Assembly (NCBI GenBank): GCA_025934135.1
Contig: JAICYR010000002.1
Coordinates: 1 to 61,080 of the forward strand
Length of the DNA stretch: 61,080 nucleotides
Source of the DNA: Acidobacteriaceae bacterium
GTDB lineage: Bacteria > Acidobacteriota > Terriglobia > Terriglobales > Acidobacteriaceae
Direction: 5' to 3'
How positions within the stretch are numbered: the first letter of the stretch is position 1; each line of letters starts with the position of its first letter. Below the pieces are notes generated by a model. That model searched no databases. It saw only the letters and a list, made by a program, of their open reading frames with translations, and had not been told where the DNA came from. Position numbers and translations under genes: made by a program. Positions 1 to 7,670 of the stretch are shown in pieces.

Positions 1-32
1 AGGCTGTGACTCTACCACTGAGTTACTCCCGC
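1..32 (-). tRNA. tRNA-Gly, 5' part only
   Basis: Read on the minus strand this begins GCGGGAG, followed by a D-arm with AGTGGTAGAG, as in bacterial tRNA-Gly. The gene runs off the left edge before the anticodon, so the isoacceptor cannot be read. It is the last visible member of a tRNA operon; in many bacteria a tuf gene follows this arrangement, but that would be outside the window. Confidence 0.85.
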
Positions 33-58
33 CTGAAAGCTACCAGCTAAACGTCTGG

Positions 59-131
<73 letters not shown>

Positions 132-141
132 CCTCTAAAAA

Positions 142-342
142 CTACCGCCCCTCATCGGGAGGCTTTTCCTCATCGTATCGCGAACGGTCATGCGCGAGCG
201 CGATCCGAATTGCAAATCCTGCAAGCACAATCAGAACAACCAGGCGTATTTTCCCCGGTTCCAATGTGCTCCAAGCCAGACCCGCCACGAATGCCAGCCC
301 GACCAGCGCAATCACCTTGCGCTTTACGCCCGCGACCGCCAT
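142..342 (-). CDS. Small two-helix membrane protein within a tRNA operon
   Basis: This 66-residue ORF lies between tRNA-Tyr and tRNA-Thr in the same direction. After a basic start (MAVAGVKRKV) it has two hydrophobic stretches, roughly residues 10-25 and 33-50, separated by a short turn containing EPGK, and it ends in a charged tail rich in D, E, R and K. That pattern suggests a real hairpin membrane protein with a cytoplasmic tail. I recognise no family. If transcribed, it shares the tRNA precursor, so its mRNA would be released by tRNA processing. A chance ORF remains possible. Confidence 0.5.
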   Translation of the reverse strand: MAVAGVKRKVIALVGLAFVAGLAWSTLEPGKIRLVVLIVLAGFAIRIALAHDRSRYDEEKPPDEGR

Positions 343-372
343 CCGCGCCGTCCCGCCTTCCCAATCTTCTGG

Positions 373-457
373 TGCACAGGGGAGGATTCGAACCTCCGTA
401 GCTCCAAGGAGCGGCAGATTTACAGTCTGCTGCCATTAACCGCTCGGCCACCTGTGC
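373..457 (-). tRNA. tRNA-Tyr (anticodon GTA)
   Basis: This is a class II tRNA of about 85 nt. On the minus strand the acceptor GCACAGG pairs with CCTGTGC, the anticodon loop gives GTA, and a long variable arm (GCTCCTTGGAGC) precedes the T-arm GGTTCGAATCC. CCA is encoded at 370-372. Confidence 0.95.
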
Positions 458-651
458 ACTTCCGCCGGGAGCTTCCACGCTCCCGCTTTCAAAACTCTTC
501 GCCGCCTTGCTCCGCCCAGTCTCCCGCATTCCAGAGCCGCACTCCTCTGGAGCCGCACTCCGGTTCAATTTCTCTGCGTTGTCGAGGGATTTTTCGCTCC
601 GAAGCCGGCCCGGCAAACCCTGCTTGCATCCTGCTTTGTCTGTGTAGTTGG

Positions 652-724
<73 letters not shown>

Positions 725-1001
725 CCAAAACAGGCCTAATACCTAAACCTGTTCCGGACACACGAAGGCATTCGCAAACAGGGGGGTACAGAATGAAATT
801 TTAGCATGGGGCCAGAGGCGGAGCAAACGCGCTATACACAGTGTTTTTCCACCTCCCGCTGCCGCCGTCCGGCTCACGGAAAGCGCACCGCGCCAGCCCG
901 CGCTGAAAGTCGCTTCCGCGCATCTGAATGATTGCCCATTTGATATTCGGTTTGTTCGTGGAGCAATCTTGTAAACAAGAGAAATTCGGAGGTATATGCA
1001 G

Positions 1002-1484
1002 ATGTCCCAGTCAGCACCAAGCGGTAACGACATGACTCAAAACGATCCCGCCGGCAAACAGGCGCCCGGCCACGCGGCCGGCCATTCAGCGGATGACGGC
1101 AACATGGTCGACAAGCTCCTCCAATTCGACCTTGAACAGGAGATCGCCGCCGCGGAGCAGAAAAAGCCGTGGCCATCGGGGATTCACGCCAAGACCCTCG
1201 TCAAAAAGCCTGACCTCCGCGTTGTGCTGATCCTCGCCGCACCGGGCGGAAAAATGGACCAGCACCATGCTGACGGCACGATTTCCGTTCAAGTGCTCAA
1301 AGGCCGAATCCAGTTCAGCACATCGGGAGAAAGCCACAGCCTCCGCGCTGGGAACTTCCTGACTTTGGCAGCATCCATCAAGCACGATGTGGAGGCACAG
1401 GAGGACTCGGCATTTCTGCTGACGATTGGCTGGCCCAAGGGTGAAGACCTGGAGTCCATGCCGCATCGCGGCTACGGTTCCTGA
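1002..1484 (+). CDS. Cupin-domain protein
   Basis: This is a protein of about 160 residues with a disordered N-terminus and a single small beta-barrel cupin from about residue 55 on. The first cupin motif is visible as PGGKMDQHHADG with the typical G-x-x-x-x-x-H-H pattern, then VLKGRIQF, and a second half motif around SLRAGNFLTL. The function of such stand-alone cupins (metal-bound sensor, enzyme or storage) cannot be told from sequence. I prefer the ATG at 1002 to the one at 996, because the CGGAGG at 987-992 is about nine bases from 1002 and only three from 996. A short interrupted palindrome, CTTGTAAACAAG, lies upstream at 968-979. Confidence 0.85.
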   Translation: MSQSAPSGNDMTQNDPAGKQAPGHAAGHSADDGNMVDKLLQFDLEQEIAAAEQKKPWPSGIHAKTLVKKPDLRVVLILAAPGGKMDQHHADGTISVQVLKGRIQFSTSGESHSLRAGNFLTLAASIKHDVEAQEDSAFLLTIGWPKGEDLESMPHRGYGS

Positions 1485-1579
1485 CGGAACTGCGGCTCCT
1501 GAGCGCTTTCCCTCTCGCGGCAACTCGGTCAACCAGCCTGCCCATCCCAATGAGGAGAAGGCAGGAGGAAATTTCCTGA

Positions 1580-1849
1580 ATGACTGAACACGATAAAACT
1601 CCGAGAACAACGCGCAACGAAAACGAAGGCGGCCGGGAATTTGGACATGTCCATTCGCCCAGCCAGACCCAACTCGCAAGCCAGAATCGAGGACTCGCGG
1701 ACGATTCGATGCGGGATGATTCGCGGCGGAAAACTCCGCCGGGCCAGCGCGAAGCCAGCGCCATGAACCGCAGGGGGAATGGCACGCAACAGAGCAGCCC
1801 ACCCGGCAAAACGGTGCGGGACAAGCGGCAGCATAAGCGTGCCGCCTGA
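1580..1849 (+). CDS. Small very hydrophilic protein
   Basis: This 89-residue ORF is rich in R, N, Q, S, D and G and has no hydrophobic segment, so it is probably disordered. An AGGAGGAA ribosome site lies about nine bases before the ATG and a good terminator follows the stop. These two signals are the main reason to accept it. No family is recognised. It follows the cupin gene by about 95 bases and could share its transcript. Confidence 0.5.
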   Translation: MTEHDKTPRTTRNENEGGREFGHVHSPSQTQLASQNRGLADDSMRDDSRRKTPPGQREASAMNRRGNGTQQSSPPGKTVRDKRQHKRAA

Positions 1850-1866
1850 CGCCCAATGGTCCCACA

Positions 1867-1898
1867 GAAAAAGGTCGCCATTCACAGCGGCCTTTTTC
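1867..1898 (+). terminator. Intrinsic terminator after the small ORF
   Basis: GAAAAAGGTCGC and GCGGCCTTTTTC form a 12-bp stem with one G-U pair and an eight-base loop. The stem closes on a T-run, so it can work on either strand. Confidence 0.75.
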
Positions 1899-1981
1899 TA
1901 TGCCACGTGAAGCCCCACGCTGACGCCTGGCATGTAGAAAGCATCTAAAACATTGCTCTCCAGTTGACTTGGAGAAAGCTT

Positions 1982-3019
1982 ATGAAGAAGACCGCCTCAG
2001 CATTTCCTGCCCTGCCGGCGCTGGTGCTCGGTATTCTGGTGATCGGCGCAACCGGATGTCACAGCAATCCGCCCCAGAACAGCGACCAATCACAAAACGC
2101 CGCCGCCACTCAGGCCGCCGATGAAAGCCAGGATCCGGCGGAGCAGGCTAACTTGGCACCCGCGGTTGAGACCACGCCTCCACCTTCCTCGAACCAACAG
2201 TACGCTTACAATGCGCCCGAATCCGACGAGCAAGCGGAGTACGCGCCCGGGCCGCCCCCGCCCCTGCCGGATTATGAACAGCCCGAAGCGCCAGATCCCA
2301 ATTACATCTGGGCACCCGGCTATTGGCACTACGCGAATACCGGCTACTACTGGGTCCCGGGAGCATGGGTGATGGCACCCTATGTCGGCGCGCTTTGGAC
2401 CCCCGGCTACTGGGGTATTTACAACGGCCGATACCTGTGGCACCACGGCTACTGGGGACCGCATGTTGGCTTCTATGGCGGCATCAATTACGGACACGGC
2501 TATACAGGCGTGGGCTATGTCGGCGGATATTGGGACAACGGCTCTTTCCGCTACAACACCGCCGTTACACAAGTGAATCCGGAGGTTATCCACAGTACTT
2601 ATTCGCATCGCGTAAGAGTGGTGCAGAATCCCCGCGTGAGCTACAACGGCGGACGCGGTGGCTTGGCCGCACGCCCTCTGACTGCGGAGAGGGTCGCCTC
2701 TCACGAGCGCCACACCGGTCCGCTCCCCTCCCAACAACAGCATCGGCAGCGGGCCAGCCAAAACCGGGAGCAGTGGGCAAGCCAGAACCACGGACATCCT
2801 AAAACCGCGGCCGCTTCGCAGCCACTGAATGCGGGTCGACAGAAGCCGGACTCGATGCCGCCAGCAGTCCACGAGCAGGTGCAGCGCGAGCGGCAGGGGC
2901 ACGCGCCGGAGGCGGCATCACGTTCCACGCATCCCGACAGCCGTCAGCCCCAGCGAAACAATCAGCGTCCGCAACGCCGCGAACAGCCGAACAGAACGGA
3001 CCAGAACCCACGCCCGTGA
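1982..3019 (+). CDS. Lipoprotein with WxxGxW repeats
   Basis: This is a surface or periplasmic lipoprotein of about 345 residues. It starts MKKTASAFP, followed by a hydrophobic core and a lipobox-like GATGC near residue 26, so signal peptidase II processing is likely. A Pro/Glu/Gln-rich linker leads to aromatic repeats such as YIWAPGYW, YYWVPGAW and ALWTPGYW, the pattern seen in YXWGXW/BcpO-related proteins, whose role is not known. The C-terminal third is rich in Q, R and H and probably disordered. The track begins at a TTG at 1964, but GGAG eight bases before the ATG at 1982 and the signal peptide favour 1982. Confidence 0.8.
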   Translation: MKKTASAFPALPALVLGILVIGATGCHSNPPQNSDQSQNAAATQAADESQDPAEQANLAPAVETTPPPSSNQQYAYNAPESDEQAEYAPGPPPPLPDYEQPEAPDPNYIWAPGYWHYANTGYYWVPGAWVMAPYVGALWTPGYWGIYNGRYLWHHGYWGPHVGFYGGINYGHGYTGVGYVGGYWDNGSFRYNTAVTQVNPEVIHSTYSHRVRVVQNPRVSYNGGRGGLAARPLTAERVASHERHTGPLPSQQQHRQRASQNREQWASQNHGHPKTAAASQPLNAGRQKPDSMPPAVHEQVQRERQGHAPEAASRSTHPDSRQPQRNNQRPQRREQPNRTDQNPRP

Positions 3020-3033
3020 TCACCAAAAGCACA

Positions 3034-3064
3034 AGAGGGAGAACGCAGTCAGCGCTCTCCCTCT
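3034..3064 (+). terminator. Intrinsic terminator after the lipoprotein gene
   Basis: AGAGGGAGA and TCTCCCTCT form a perfect 9-bp stem with a 13-base loop, 15 bases after the stop codon. It is followed by a moderately T-rich stretch. Confidence 0.65.
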
Positions 3065-3102
3065 TCAATCTCATTGGTTCCGATGGTCGATTCTGAAAAT
3101 GG

Positions 3103-3176
3103 TCGGGACGGGCAGATTTGAACTGCCGACCCCTCGCACCCCAAGCGAGTGCTCTACCAGGCTGAGCCACGTCCCG
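3103..3176 (-). tRNA. tRNA-Pro (anticodon GGG)
   Basis: On the minus strand the acceptor CGGGACG pairs with CGTCCCG, the anticodon stem CTCGC/GCGAG encloses TTGGGGT (GGG), and the T-arm has AGTTCAAATC. CCA is encoded at 3100-3102. Confidence 0.95.
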
Positions 3177-3237
3177 ACGACCAGGGTCACTGAGCTAGTT
3201 TACATGAAATGGCGAGCCGTCCGCCGCGCAAGTTCCA

Positions 3238-3510
3238 CTACTTGCTGGGCGGAACATACTCCTTGGGCAGCACCATGCCGTCTCCAAAAAAGAACCGCTG
3301 CATCTGCTCGGCCAGGAACTCCTGCGCCTGCGGGGTCCACGGTTGCAGCCGGTACTCGTTCAGCAGCATCTTCTGGTGTTCGGTCCAGTCGTGCCAAGCC
3401 TTCTTTGACACATTTTCATAAATCTTCCGGCCAAAATCGTTGTCGAACGGAGGCTCGTCCAAACCCTCCATCTCCTGCTTGTAACGCGAACATAATACGG
3501 TATGCGCCAT
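3238..3510 (-). CDS. yggX: YggX-family Fe(II)-trafficking / oxidative damage protection protein
   Basis: This 90-residue cytoplasmic protein matches the YggX family in length and motifs: an early cysteine in MAHTVLCSRY, then EPPF, the WHDWTEHQKMLLNEYRL helix, and FFFG near the C-terminus. Members of the family are linked to protection of iron-sulfur clusters and iron handling during oxidative stress. The gene is transcribed alone on the minus strand. Confidence 0.9.
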   Translation of the reverse strand: MAHTVLCSRYKQEMEGLDEPPFDNDFGRKIYENVSKKAWHDWTEHQKMLLNEYRLQPWTPQAQEFLAEQMQRFFFGDGMVLPKEYVPPSK

Positions 3511-3561
3511 TCGTCTCTCTCTTGGCTCTATTGTAATTTAACGGCGCGGACCGGCTCCGCT

Positions 3562-3996
3562 CTACCTCCTCCACAGTAGCTCAAGCACGCACTGCACCAG
3601 CGTAAAAATTGCGCTCATGGCCACGGCGAATCCCTTCGCCCTTTGAAAGCTCCGCTCATGCTGCTCCACACGGCCCTCAATGGCCGCAATGCGCCCCGAA
3701 TTTCCATCACCCAGCAGCGTGCTCATCTGGTTCTTCAGCACGGACAAGTCAAAGATCACCACGTCCTCAAAGTTCTTCATCCGGCAGTTCGTCGCCCTTC
3801 CCCTCTGCGACACTTCCTGCGCAAACGCCGGCACGCGGCCTACCGCCATGGAAGCGCGAAGATACCGCTGCAGCAGACTCTCCGTTCTCTTTCGGTAGAA
3901 AACAACGCCGTTTGTGCTCCCGGCCTCGGGTGTCGGCTGCGGCAACGCCTCCGCGGCCGTCGCCCAAACGTAGGGTAGGGTCAATGCCGCGCTCAT
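3562..3996 (-). CDS. YRKRTE-type protein with C-terminal membrane helix
   Basis: This 144-residue protein contains NGVVFYRKRTESLLQRYLRAS, then a conserved-looking KNFEDVVIFDLSV region. From memory, acidobacterial proteins of this type continue into a helical region resembling sigma factor region 4. Here that part is absent and is replaced by a short coiled segment (AIEGRVEQHERSFQRAKG) and a hydrophobic helix of about 18 residues ending in LLWRR. The start ATG overlaps the stop of the zinc-ribbon gene upstream by four bases, so the two are translationally coupled. The function is unknown. Confidence 0.7.
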   Translation of the reverse strand: MSAALTLPYVWATAAEALPQPTPEAGSTNGVVFYRKRTESLLQRYLRASMAVGRVPAFAQEVSQRGRATNCRMKNFEDVVIFDLSVLKNQMSTLLGDGNSGRIAAIEGRVEQHERSFQRAKGFAVAMSAIFTLVQCVLELLWRR

Positions 3997-4187
3997 CGCA
4001 CACCTCCCGTCTCTGCAACTGCAATCGAGTGCTTACGAGGACGGCCCGGTCTGCGTTTCGTTTCTCTCGAATGACCTCTCAGCCTCCTCTCGCACAAGCC
4101 ACAATAAACCTTGCTTTCTTCCTGGGTGCGAAACCATAACCCCCCGCACCCCTCGCAAATTTTCAGATATACGCGCGAATAAACCAT
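3993..4187 (-). CDS. Small zinc-ribbon protein with AT-hook-like motif
   Basis: This 64-residue protein has two Cys pairs, CEGC and CGLC, spaced as in a zinc ribbon. It then has a basic tail with RRPGRPRK, which looks like an AT-hook that binds the minor groove. The combination suggests a small DNA-binding protein. It is the first gene of a two-gene operon with a 4-base overlap, which supports it being real despite its size. Confidence 0.7.
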   Translation of the reverse strand: MVYSRVYLKICEGCGGLWFRTQEESKVYCGLCERRLRGHSRETKRRPGRPRKHSIAVAETGGVR

Positions 4188-4602
4188 GAATTCTCCAGGC
4201 GGATCTCACGCCCGCGGTCGTTTCTTTCTTCTCCGCGGGGCACTGCAAGGGTTTGCTGCGTGTTCTAATCACAGCCCACTCTTCGCATTGGTTAAAAGAA
4301 ATGGCGCGCGGATCCAGGACAGGAAATCAGTGCTTACAACGCCGACGGCTCGTTTTGCGCTCGCGCCTTGCTCGACGCAATGTGCAACAGCATCGAAATG
4401 CGATGTGAGCACCACATTCTGATTTGGATGATTAGACCTTTGGCGAAAGTGTTTCCGACTTTATTACTGGGTCTTGCGAACGTCAATCGCCGCATCGCGC
4501 CTGGCGCGATATCGACTTGCGGCTACTCTTTAGTCACACCCTGATGGCTGATAAACGCTACCGGCTTGCTTTGCAATCAGCAAACTTCTTAGTAGGGGTG
4601 TA
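4188..4602. other. Divergent intergenic region
   Basis: About 415 bases separate the zinc-ribbon gene (minus) from the HTH gene (plus). The right half is AT-richer and should contain both promoters. I see no convincing hexamer pair, terminator or RNA gene. The ORF at 4186-4422 has no coding character. Confidence 0.5.
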
Positions 4603-5331
4603 TTGCTTAAAGCCAAAATTCCACAGATGAATTTTTCCCAACTCCACGAGCGCCTTCGCGCGGAAATGGCTCGCCGCATTGACCGCGGCCAACTCACCGG
4701 TACGCTTCTCGCTCGTCAGACCGGACTCCAGCCCTCTCATCTTTCCAATTTCATCCGCCGCAAACGGCGCCTCAGTCTTCCGGCTCTCGACCGTGTACTC
4801 GCCGCTCAACTGCTCAGCCTCGAAGACCTCCTTCCAGACTCTCCCCGCACCGGCATCCAGTCCGGTTTTGACGATGCCTCCATCGTGCCGCTCGTCTCGC
4901 ATGAAACTGCTCTGCGATCTCCGGCCATCAACCAGCGCTCCGTCCTCGACCTCATCCATCTACCAGCAGGCTCGCTCGATCACCTTCGTCCCCGTCGCAC
5001 GCTCTCCCGGCGCGAATGGCAGCGTTTCCTCGCCGTTCGTCTCACTGCTGCGCAGGCCCGCCCCATGGATCCGCTCCTCGTTCCCGGCTCAATCGTCGTC
5101 ATCGACCGGCACTACAATTCCCTCGCCCCCAGCCATCCCGCGCGACCCAATATCTACGCCATTGATGTCAACAACGACCTTGTTTTTCGTTACGTAAGCT
5201 ATGAGGCCAATCGCCTCGTCCTGCGCCCCCGCTCTCTCGACTCCCGTGTCGAAGTGCTCCGGCTCGCCCCCGACGAACCGCCCTCCTCCTGCATCGTTGG
5301 CAGACTTTGCATCACCATCGCTGAACTATGA
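4603..5331 (+). CDS. HTH transcriptional regulator with S24/LexA-like C-terminal domain
   Basis: Residues about 10-70 form a lambda-repressor-like helix-turn-helix (LARQTGLQPSHLSNFIRRKR). Residues about 145-242 resemble the peptidase S24 fold of CI/LexA-type repressors: MDPLLVPGSIVVIDRHY followed by IYAIDVNNDLVFRYVSYEANRLVLRPRS. In that family this domain dimerises and can be self-cleaving. I cannot see a clear catalytic Ser-Lys pair, so it may only dimerise. The start is uncertain: the track uses TTG at 4603, with AGGGG shortly upstream, while the ATG at 4627 has no ribosome site. Confidence 0.75.
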   Translation: MLKAKIPQMNFSQLHERLRAEMARRIDRGQLTGTLLARQTGLQPSHLSNFIRRKRRLSLPALDRVLAAQLLSLEDLLPDSPRTGIQSGFDDASIVPLVSHETALRSPAINQRSVLDLIHLPAGSLDHLRPRRTLSRREWQRFLAVRLTAAQARPMDPLLVPGSIVVIDRHYNSLAPSHPARPNIYAIDVNNDLVFRYVSYEANRLVLRPRSLDSRVEVLRLAPDEPPSSCIVGRLCITIAEL

Positions 5332-5419
5332 ATTCAATTCTTCTGAATGTCGATCGCTAAACGCCCGGCCTATCCTTGCGGTAACATTCATCTGCGGCTG
5401 CTTCGCTCGGAAAGGCGCT

Positions 5420-6466
5420 ATGAAAATCAACGTCAAGGATCAATTCTCTGGCCTGCTGGCCCTCTGCTTCGCAATGTCCATGATCCTCTGCGGCGGCATG
5501 GCCGCTGCACAGAACGGCCCCTACCATGTCGAAACTCAATGGAAAATCGGCGGTGACACCGGCTGGGACTACCTCGCCATTGATCCCGCCAGCAAACTGC
5601 TCTACGTTACTCACGGCGACCACGTCCTGGTCATCGACACCGCTACAGGCAAGGTGAAAACTGACATCACCGGTCTCCAGGGGACTCACGGCGTCGCTTT
5701 CGACACCAGCGGTAAGTTCGGATACATCAGCGACGGCCGCGCCAATCAGGTCGTTGTCTTCGACCGCAAGACCGACGCCATCCTTCAGCGGATCCCCGCC
5801 GGCACCAATCCAGACGGCATCGTCTTCGAGCCCGTCACGCAGACCGTCTGGGCCTTCAATGGCCGCAGTAAAAACGCCACCGTCATCAGCGATAAGACCC
5901 ATCAGGTCGTCGCTACCGTGCAGCTTCCCGGCAAACCCGAATTCCCCGTCGCCGACGGCAAAGGCTCCGTCTACGACAACATCGAAGACCTCAGCGAAAT
6001 CGTCCATATTGACGCCCGCACTCACAAGGTCCTCGCCGCGTGGCCCATTGCTCCCTGCGAAGGCCCCTCCGGTCTCGCCATTGATAAGCAGCATCAGCGG
6101 CTGTTCGCCGTCTGCGATGGCAAAATGGCTGTCGTGAACGCCTCCACCGGAAAAATCGTTGCCACGCCCACCATCGGCAACGGCCCCGACGCCGCCCGCT
6201 TCGATCCCAAATACCAGCTCGCCTTCAGTTCAAATGGAGAAGGTACTCTGAGCGTCGTGCATCAGAATTCGCCGGATTCCTACTCCGTCATTCAAACCCT
6301 GCCCACCAAACGCAGCGCGCGCACCATGGCGCTGGATGAGTCAACAGGAAAAATCTATCTTTCCGCTGCTGAATTTGACCCTCGCCCTGCGGCAACCGCC
6401 CAGAACCCTCGTCCTCGCCCCAGCCGGGTACCCGGCAGCTTTGAAATCATCGTCGTCAGCCGATAA
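5420..6466 (+). CDS. Secreted YncE-like beta-propeller protein
   Basis: This 348-residue protein has a Sec signal peptide (residues 1-31, ending AAAQ). Repeated propeller blades follow, with patterns such as LLYVTHGDHVLVIDTATGKV, YISDGRANQVVVFDRKT and AVCDGKMAVVNASTGKI. This is the YVTN/YncE-type seven-blade propeller. The substrate or partner is unknown. The ATG at 5420 is chosen because AAAGG precedes it and it begins the signal peptide; the track start at 5201 is an artefact of an open frame. Confidence 0.85.
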   Translation: MKINVKDQFSGLLALCFAMSMILCGGMAAAQNGPYHVETQWKIGGDTGWDYLAIDPASKLLYVTHGDHVLVIDTATGKVKTDITGLQGTHGVAFDTSGKFGYISDGRANQVVVFDRKTDAILQRIPAGTNPDGIVFEPVTQTVWAFNGRSKNATVISDKTHQVVATVQLPGKPEFPVADGKGSVYDNIEDLSEIVHIDARTHKVLAAWPIAPCEGPSGLAIDKQHQRLFAVCDGKMAVVNASTGKIVATPTIGNGPDAARFDPKYQLAFSSNGEGTLSVVHQNSPDSYSVIQTLPTKRSARTMALDESTGKIYLSAAEFDPRPAATAQNPRPRPSRVPGSFEIIVVSR

Positions 6467-6498
6467 AAAAATGCCGCTCTCCCTTGTGGAGAGCGGCA
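6465..6498 (-). terminator. Intrinsic terminator for the TPR lipoprotein gene
   Basis: TGCCGCTCTCC and GGAGAGCGGCA form a perfect 11-bp stem with a five-base loop. On the minus strand it is followed by seven T residues. It lies between two convergent genes and abuts the stop codon of the propeller gene. Confidence 0.85.
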
Positions 6499-6517
6499 CT
6501 CCTCAGCCATCGCTGCG

Positions 6518-7528
6518 CTACTCCCGAGCGCTCCCATACACCGGAATCCCAGAGTGCATCTTGTACACCAGGTTCGCGGCCTGCGGCGCATACTCTGAAT
6601 CCGGATACTTCGTCTCCAACTGTTGCGCGAGCTTTTCCGCCTGCTCCCGGTCATCCTTGGCGTGCCGCGTGTTTCCGTCCGCCATCCACATGTCGCCGGC
6701 CGCCGCCAGCCGCCAAGCCGCCTTGTACAGCGCCTCCGGAGCGCGCGGTGAACCCGGATATTGTTCCGCGTATTTCGCGTAGTACTCCGACTCTTTCTCC
6801 GGACACTTCTCCGATCCCTGCCAATCGCCGCACAGCTTATTGTCGATTAGCTCATAGGCCGCATAATCCGCCCACTTCGTGTTCGGGAAATACTTCTCAA
6901 TGTCCTTCAATTCGTTGTCATCCGGAAGTTCCCGCAAATACGAAGCCTTCTCATGCGCCGAAGGCAGCGTCGATGCATCCGCCTTCTGCAACTGCCAGCG
7001 AATGTCCGCCGCCCGCCACATCGCCTCCGCTGTCAGCGAAGACTTGGGGAACATCTCCACCACCCGCATGTACAGGAGCCGCGCCTCAAGCGCTGCCTGC
7101 GGTGGCGGATGCGGCTCCGACGCGGCATCCTCTTTGCTCTCCGCCTCACCAAATAAAATCTTGTCCCCGTTCGGCGTATTCACATCAATCACGCCTTTGT
7201 TCAGCATCCATCCCGACAGCGGAACCACTTCCGAGCCGCCCCCCATGGTCGGAGCGCTCGCGTCCTGCTCGTGGCCGCTCACCTCATCAATGTTCGCGAA
7301 CACCCGCACCCAGTCACCGCTCCGCTCCACAATCACCATCTCGCGCCCCGGCAGAATCACAGAAACCCGCTGCGCCTGCTCGTTCGGCTGCACGTAGAGA
7401 TTGGCATCGCGTACCAGCGTCGCCCGCGGCCCATTCTTCGGGATCTGTTGCTCCGGCATCCGCTTCTGCGCCAGCGCAACCCCGCATGAGGCAATTAAGA
7501 ATATTAGAAAATAAGCTCGAATTCGCAT
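6518..7528 (-). CDS. SH3-like and tetratricopeptide lipoprotein
   Basis: This is an exported protein of about 336 residues. The preferred start gives MRIRAYFLIFLIASC, a short lipoprotein-type signal with the lipobox IASC. A bacterial SH3-like domain follows (about residues 30-85: DANLYVQPNEQAQRVSVI, GDWVRVF). Then come helical TPR units with the BamD/YbgF-like pattern YFPNTKWADYAAYELI and YPGSPRAPEALYKAAW. Such proteins often act as envelope scaffolds. The track start is 16 codons further upstream and lacks signal peptide logic. Confidence 0.75.
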   Translation of the reverse strand: MRIRAYFLIFLIASCGVALAQKRMPEQQIPKNGPRATLVRDANLYVQPNEQAQRVSVILPGREMVIVERSGDWVRVFANIDEVSGHEQDASAPTMGGGSEVVPLSGWMLNKGVIDVNTPNGDKILFGEAESKEDAASEPHPPPQAALEARLLYMRVVEMFPKSSLTAEAMWRAADIRWQLQKADASTLPSAHEKASYLRELPDDNELKDIEKYFPNTKWADYAAYELIDNKLCGDWQGSEKCPEKESEYYAKYAEQYPGSPRAPEALYKAAWRLAAAGDMWMADGNTRHAKDDREQAEKLAQQLETKYPDSEYAPQAANLVYKMHSGIPVYGSARE

Positions 7529-7598
7529 CGCAAAGATAAGACGCAAACAAAACCAAAAACGTCTCGCAGCCAGCATACCTTAAGGCCAACCGAGTTCT

Positions 7599-7650
7599 GG
7601 GTGCCCCATCCTTGCCGCCGCATCTTCATTCGTCTGAGCGGCAAGGGTGA
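7599..7650 (+). repeat. Palindromic repeat, family A (copy 1)
   Basis: It begins GGGTGCCCCATC and ends AAGGGTGA, with complementary arms CCTTGCCGC and GCGGCAAGG. It lies between the convergent-facing end of the dehydratase gene and the TPR lipoprotein gene. Compared with other copies, both arms have changed together, so the stem is kept. Confidence 0.8.
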
Positions 7651-7670
7651 GAAACCTCGGTCCTTGGCCC

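Noticed and set aside
4186-4422. 78-codon ORF in the divergent region
   Set aside because: There is no ribosome site and no recognisable protein character, and it overlaps the start of the zinc-ribbon gene in antisense.
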